Of a DNA stretch of 7,653 bases, positions 6,733 through 7,653 are shown in pieces. Origin of the DNA: an uncultured Solirubrobacteraceae bacterium (GTDB lineage Bacteria; Actinomycetota; Thermoleophilia; Solirubrobacterales; Solirubrobacteraceae); NCBI GenBank assembly GCA_955652345.1, contig CATPBV010000023.1, positions 1-7,653 on the forward strand, in the 5' to 3' direction. Made by a program: the position numbers and the translations under genes. The notes under the pieces are model-generated. The model had not been told where the DNA came from. It saw nothing but the letters and a program-made list of their open reading frames with translations, and made no database searches. Position 1 is the stretch's first letter. Each line of letters opens with the position of its first letter.

Positions 6733-6745
6733 TGGCAGTTTGCCA
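6733..6745. repeat. Short inverted repeat between DUF2277 and the GCS2 gene
   Basis: TGGCA (6733-6737) and TGCCA (6741-6745) are complementary around a 3-base loop. With a G-U and an A-T pair outside, the stem reaches 7 bp on the minus-strand RNA. It lies in the 58-base gap before the GCS2 start, 35 bases upstream of its ATG. There is no T-run, so it is not a canonical terminator. It might trim or separate expression of the two genes, or be chance. Confidence 0.2.
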
Positions 6746-6756
6746 CTCGGGTCGGG

Positions 6757-7026
6757 TCAGGCGGCGTAGCGGCGCTCGGCTCGGGCCCTGGCCTTGGCGG
6801 CTTCAGTCGCCCGGTCTTTTTGTGGAGCGCCGGTGCGCAGCTCGCCGAGCAGCTCCATGGATGCGCGTGCGACGGCATCGATCGCGCTTTCGAATGCCTC
6901 GGCATTGGCGCGCGAGGGCTTCGCGAAACCGCTGATCTTGCGCACGTACTGAAGCGCGGCGGCCCTGACCTCCTCCTCCGTGGCCGGGGGATCGAAGTTG
7001 TAGAGCGTTCGGATGTTTCGGCACAT
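6757..7026 (-). CDS. DUF2277 family small protein
   Basis: The 89-residue protein opens with the DUF2277 hallmark MCRNIRTLYNFDPPATEEE and continues with RAAALQYVRKISGFAKPSRAN (21-41), a match through the whole core. The C-terminal 25 residues are a basic, Ala/Arg/Glu-rich tail (TGAPQKDRATEAAKARARAE) not needed for the family match. The function is unknown; it is soluble, with one Cys at position 2. No Shine-Dalgarno is possible, because a perfect hairpin touches the ATG (7027-7044); the gene may rely on coupling to the PPOX-type gene, whose stop codon lies 24 bases upstream. It is the middle member of the minus-strand block. Confidence 0.88.
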   Translation of the reverse strand: MCRNIRTLYNFDPPATEEEVRAAALQYVRKISGFAKPSRANAEAFESAIDAVARASMELLGELRTGAPQKDRATEAAKARARAERRYAA

Positions 7027-7044
7027 GCGGCTAAGCGTAGCCGC
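7027..7044 (-). promoter_or_regulatory. Perfect hairpin abutting the DUF2277 start codon
   Basis: GCGGCTA and TAGCCGC form a perfect 7 bp stem with a 4-base loop (7027-7033 and 7038-7044). On the minus-strand mRNA the stem ends at the base before the ATG of DUF2277 and begins 6 bases after the TGA of the oxidoreductase gene (7051-7053). It occupies the place where a Shine-Dalgarno would be. It could slow initiation unless ribosomes arriving from the upstream gene melt it, or serve as a processing or transcription-end signal without a T-run. Confidence 0.4.
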
Positions 7045-7050
7045 GTCGGC

Positions 7051-7470
7051 TCAGCTGGCCCAGGGTCCTACGCCACCGATCCGCTGCACCGCGATGTGCG
7101 TGATGAATCCGGGAGGCGGGTGGTCCATCGTCGGGAACTTGACGCCCGGTCCGAGGTAGGTGTGTGCGAGCCGCTGGAGCAGCTCCGGCGCCCCGCCCTC
7201 GGTGATCCGCGCTCGACCGTGTATCACCACGTATTCGTCGAGACCGATCGCGTTTCGGGTCCCGGCCTCGATCGACAGGGCGACTCGGGGATCGCGCCGG
7301 ATGTTGTGGACCTTTCGGTTCTCGGGGAGGTGAGCGGCGACGATCTCATCGCCGTCGAGACCGACCCACACGATCGACACCTGGGGCCGGCCATCGGGCT
7401 CGAGCGTGACCAGGTGCGCGAGGCCTGGCGACTCCAGGATCGCGCGCGCGGATTCGGGTATCGCGGCCAC
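7051..7470 (-). CDS. PPOX-class F420/flavin split-barrel oxidoreductase (Rv1155-like)
   Basis: The 139-residue protein is a pyridoxamine-5'-phosphate-oxidase-like split beta-barrel of the small actinobacterial class that binds F420 or FMN. Visible are the N-terminal helix (IPESARAILESP), the first strands LAHLVTLEPDGRPQVSIVWVGLDG (18-40), the cofactor-binding RKVHNIRRDPRVALSIE (52-68) and the terminal RIGGVGPW (130-137). Such proteins act as homodimers in the cytoplasm and reduce quinone-like or heterocyclic substrates, with F420H2 in the characterised members; the cofactor here is inferred from the family. It starts at GTG 7470; CTAGGTTG upstream is a weak ribosome binding site, and a TAG in frame just upstream of the start rules out a longer reading. 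DUF2277 follows after 24 bases. Confidence 0.87.
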   Translation of the reverse strand: MAAIPESARAILESPGLAHLVTLEPDGRPQVSIVWVGLDGDEIVAAHLPENRKVHNIRRDPRVALSIEAGTRNAIGLDEYVVIHGRARITEGGAPELLQRLAHTYLGPGVKFPTMDHPPPGFITHIAVQRIGGVGPWAS

Positions 7471-7502
7471 CGGCGCAACCTAGCAATACCGGCCGCGCCG
7501 CA

Positions 7503-7652
7503 CCTCGTGCCCGGATCCCAGAGGCGGTCCTGGAGCTCGACCGACTTACCCGCCGCCCACCGCTCGAGTAGTCGCATGCTGAGCTGTTCGCCCGTCAGGT
7601 TGAAGGCGCGCGCGACGTACGGCAACTGACGCAGCTGAACATGAAATGCCAT
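7503..7652 (-). pseudogene. N-terminal half of a small hypothetical protein, apparently truncated
   Basis: ATG 7650-7652 opens a frame whose first 50 codons have GC-rich third positions and read like a real protein: MAFHVQLRQLPYVARAFNL (1-19), then LLERWAAGKSVELQDRLWDPG (28-48). I recall similar small actinobacterial hypothetical proteins of about 95 residues that continue past this point with a conserved second half, but I cannot name the family. Here the frame continues only as an out-of-phase overlap of the oxidoreductase gene, to a stop at 7224, with no sign of the second half. The -1 frame, HEVRRGRYC and then a stop, does not match either. A 3' deletion that joined it to the oxidoreductase leader is the simplest reading. 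The base before the ATG is the window edge, so the upstream signals are not visible. Confidence 0.42.
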
Positions 7653-7653
7653 C

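Noticed and set aside
5553..6935. 460-codon plus-strand open frame
   Set aside because: It lies antisense to the GCS2-family gene, whose motifs are unmistakable. Long antisense frames are expected in GC-rich DNA, and the translated product is low in complexity with no recognisable domain.

Overview
The window is high-GC DNA with short intergenic gaps, mixed ATG/GTG starts and gene families common in Actinomycetota: a DrrA-type ABC ATPase, a TipAS domain, DUF2277, an F420/flavin split-barrel oxidoreductase, DUF899 and an actinobacterial-type GCS2 ligase. A soil actinobacterium, perhaps of the Thermoleophilia/Solirubrobacterales kind, is the best guess. That assignment rests on gene content and base composition only.

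Layout. On the left, a minus-strand ABC exporter ATPase runs off the window (1-649). A divergent intergenic region of about 290 bp (650-942) follows. It carries several GC-rich hairpins and a tiny ORF ending in a Thr-Thr-Ser-Thr-Gln-stop run, directly upstream of a plus-strand threonyl-tRNA synthetase gene. That gene (943-2180) is a short form without TGS and editing domains, and a one-base frameshift breaks it at the conserved SGHW motif near 1179. Next on the plus strand are a stand-alone TipAS-like drug-binding domain (2229-2621), a GT-C (GT39/ArnT-like) membrane glycosyltransferase (2766-4421) and a DUF899 thioredoxin-like protein (4451-5152).

The right part is a minus-strand block, listed here in transcription order from the right edge. 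It starts with the N-terminal half of a small unidentified protein (7652 down to about 7503). Then come a PPOX/F420-type oxidoreductase (7470-7051), a DUF2277 protein (7026-6757) and a glutamate-cysteine-ligase-family enzyme (6698-5220). The block converges on DUF899 with a 67 bp gap and no convincing terminator.

How the genes may work together. The ABC ATPase (export), the short editing-less ThrRS (possible duplicate or resistant target) and the TipAS domain (drug capture) sit side by side and would fit an antibiotic-response locus. This is inference from neighbourhood only; no biosynthetic genes are in view. The minus-strand block looks like a compact operon of redox/thiol-type enzymes. The points most worth a second look are the ThrRS frameshift, the candidate threonine-rich leader upstream of it, the TipAS domain without a DNA-binding domain, and the perfect hairpin touching the DUF2277 start codon. 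No CRISPR array, tRNA, rRNA or insertion sequence was seen.
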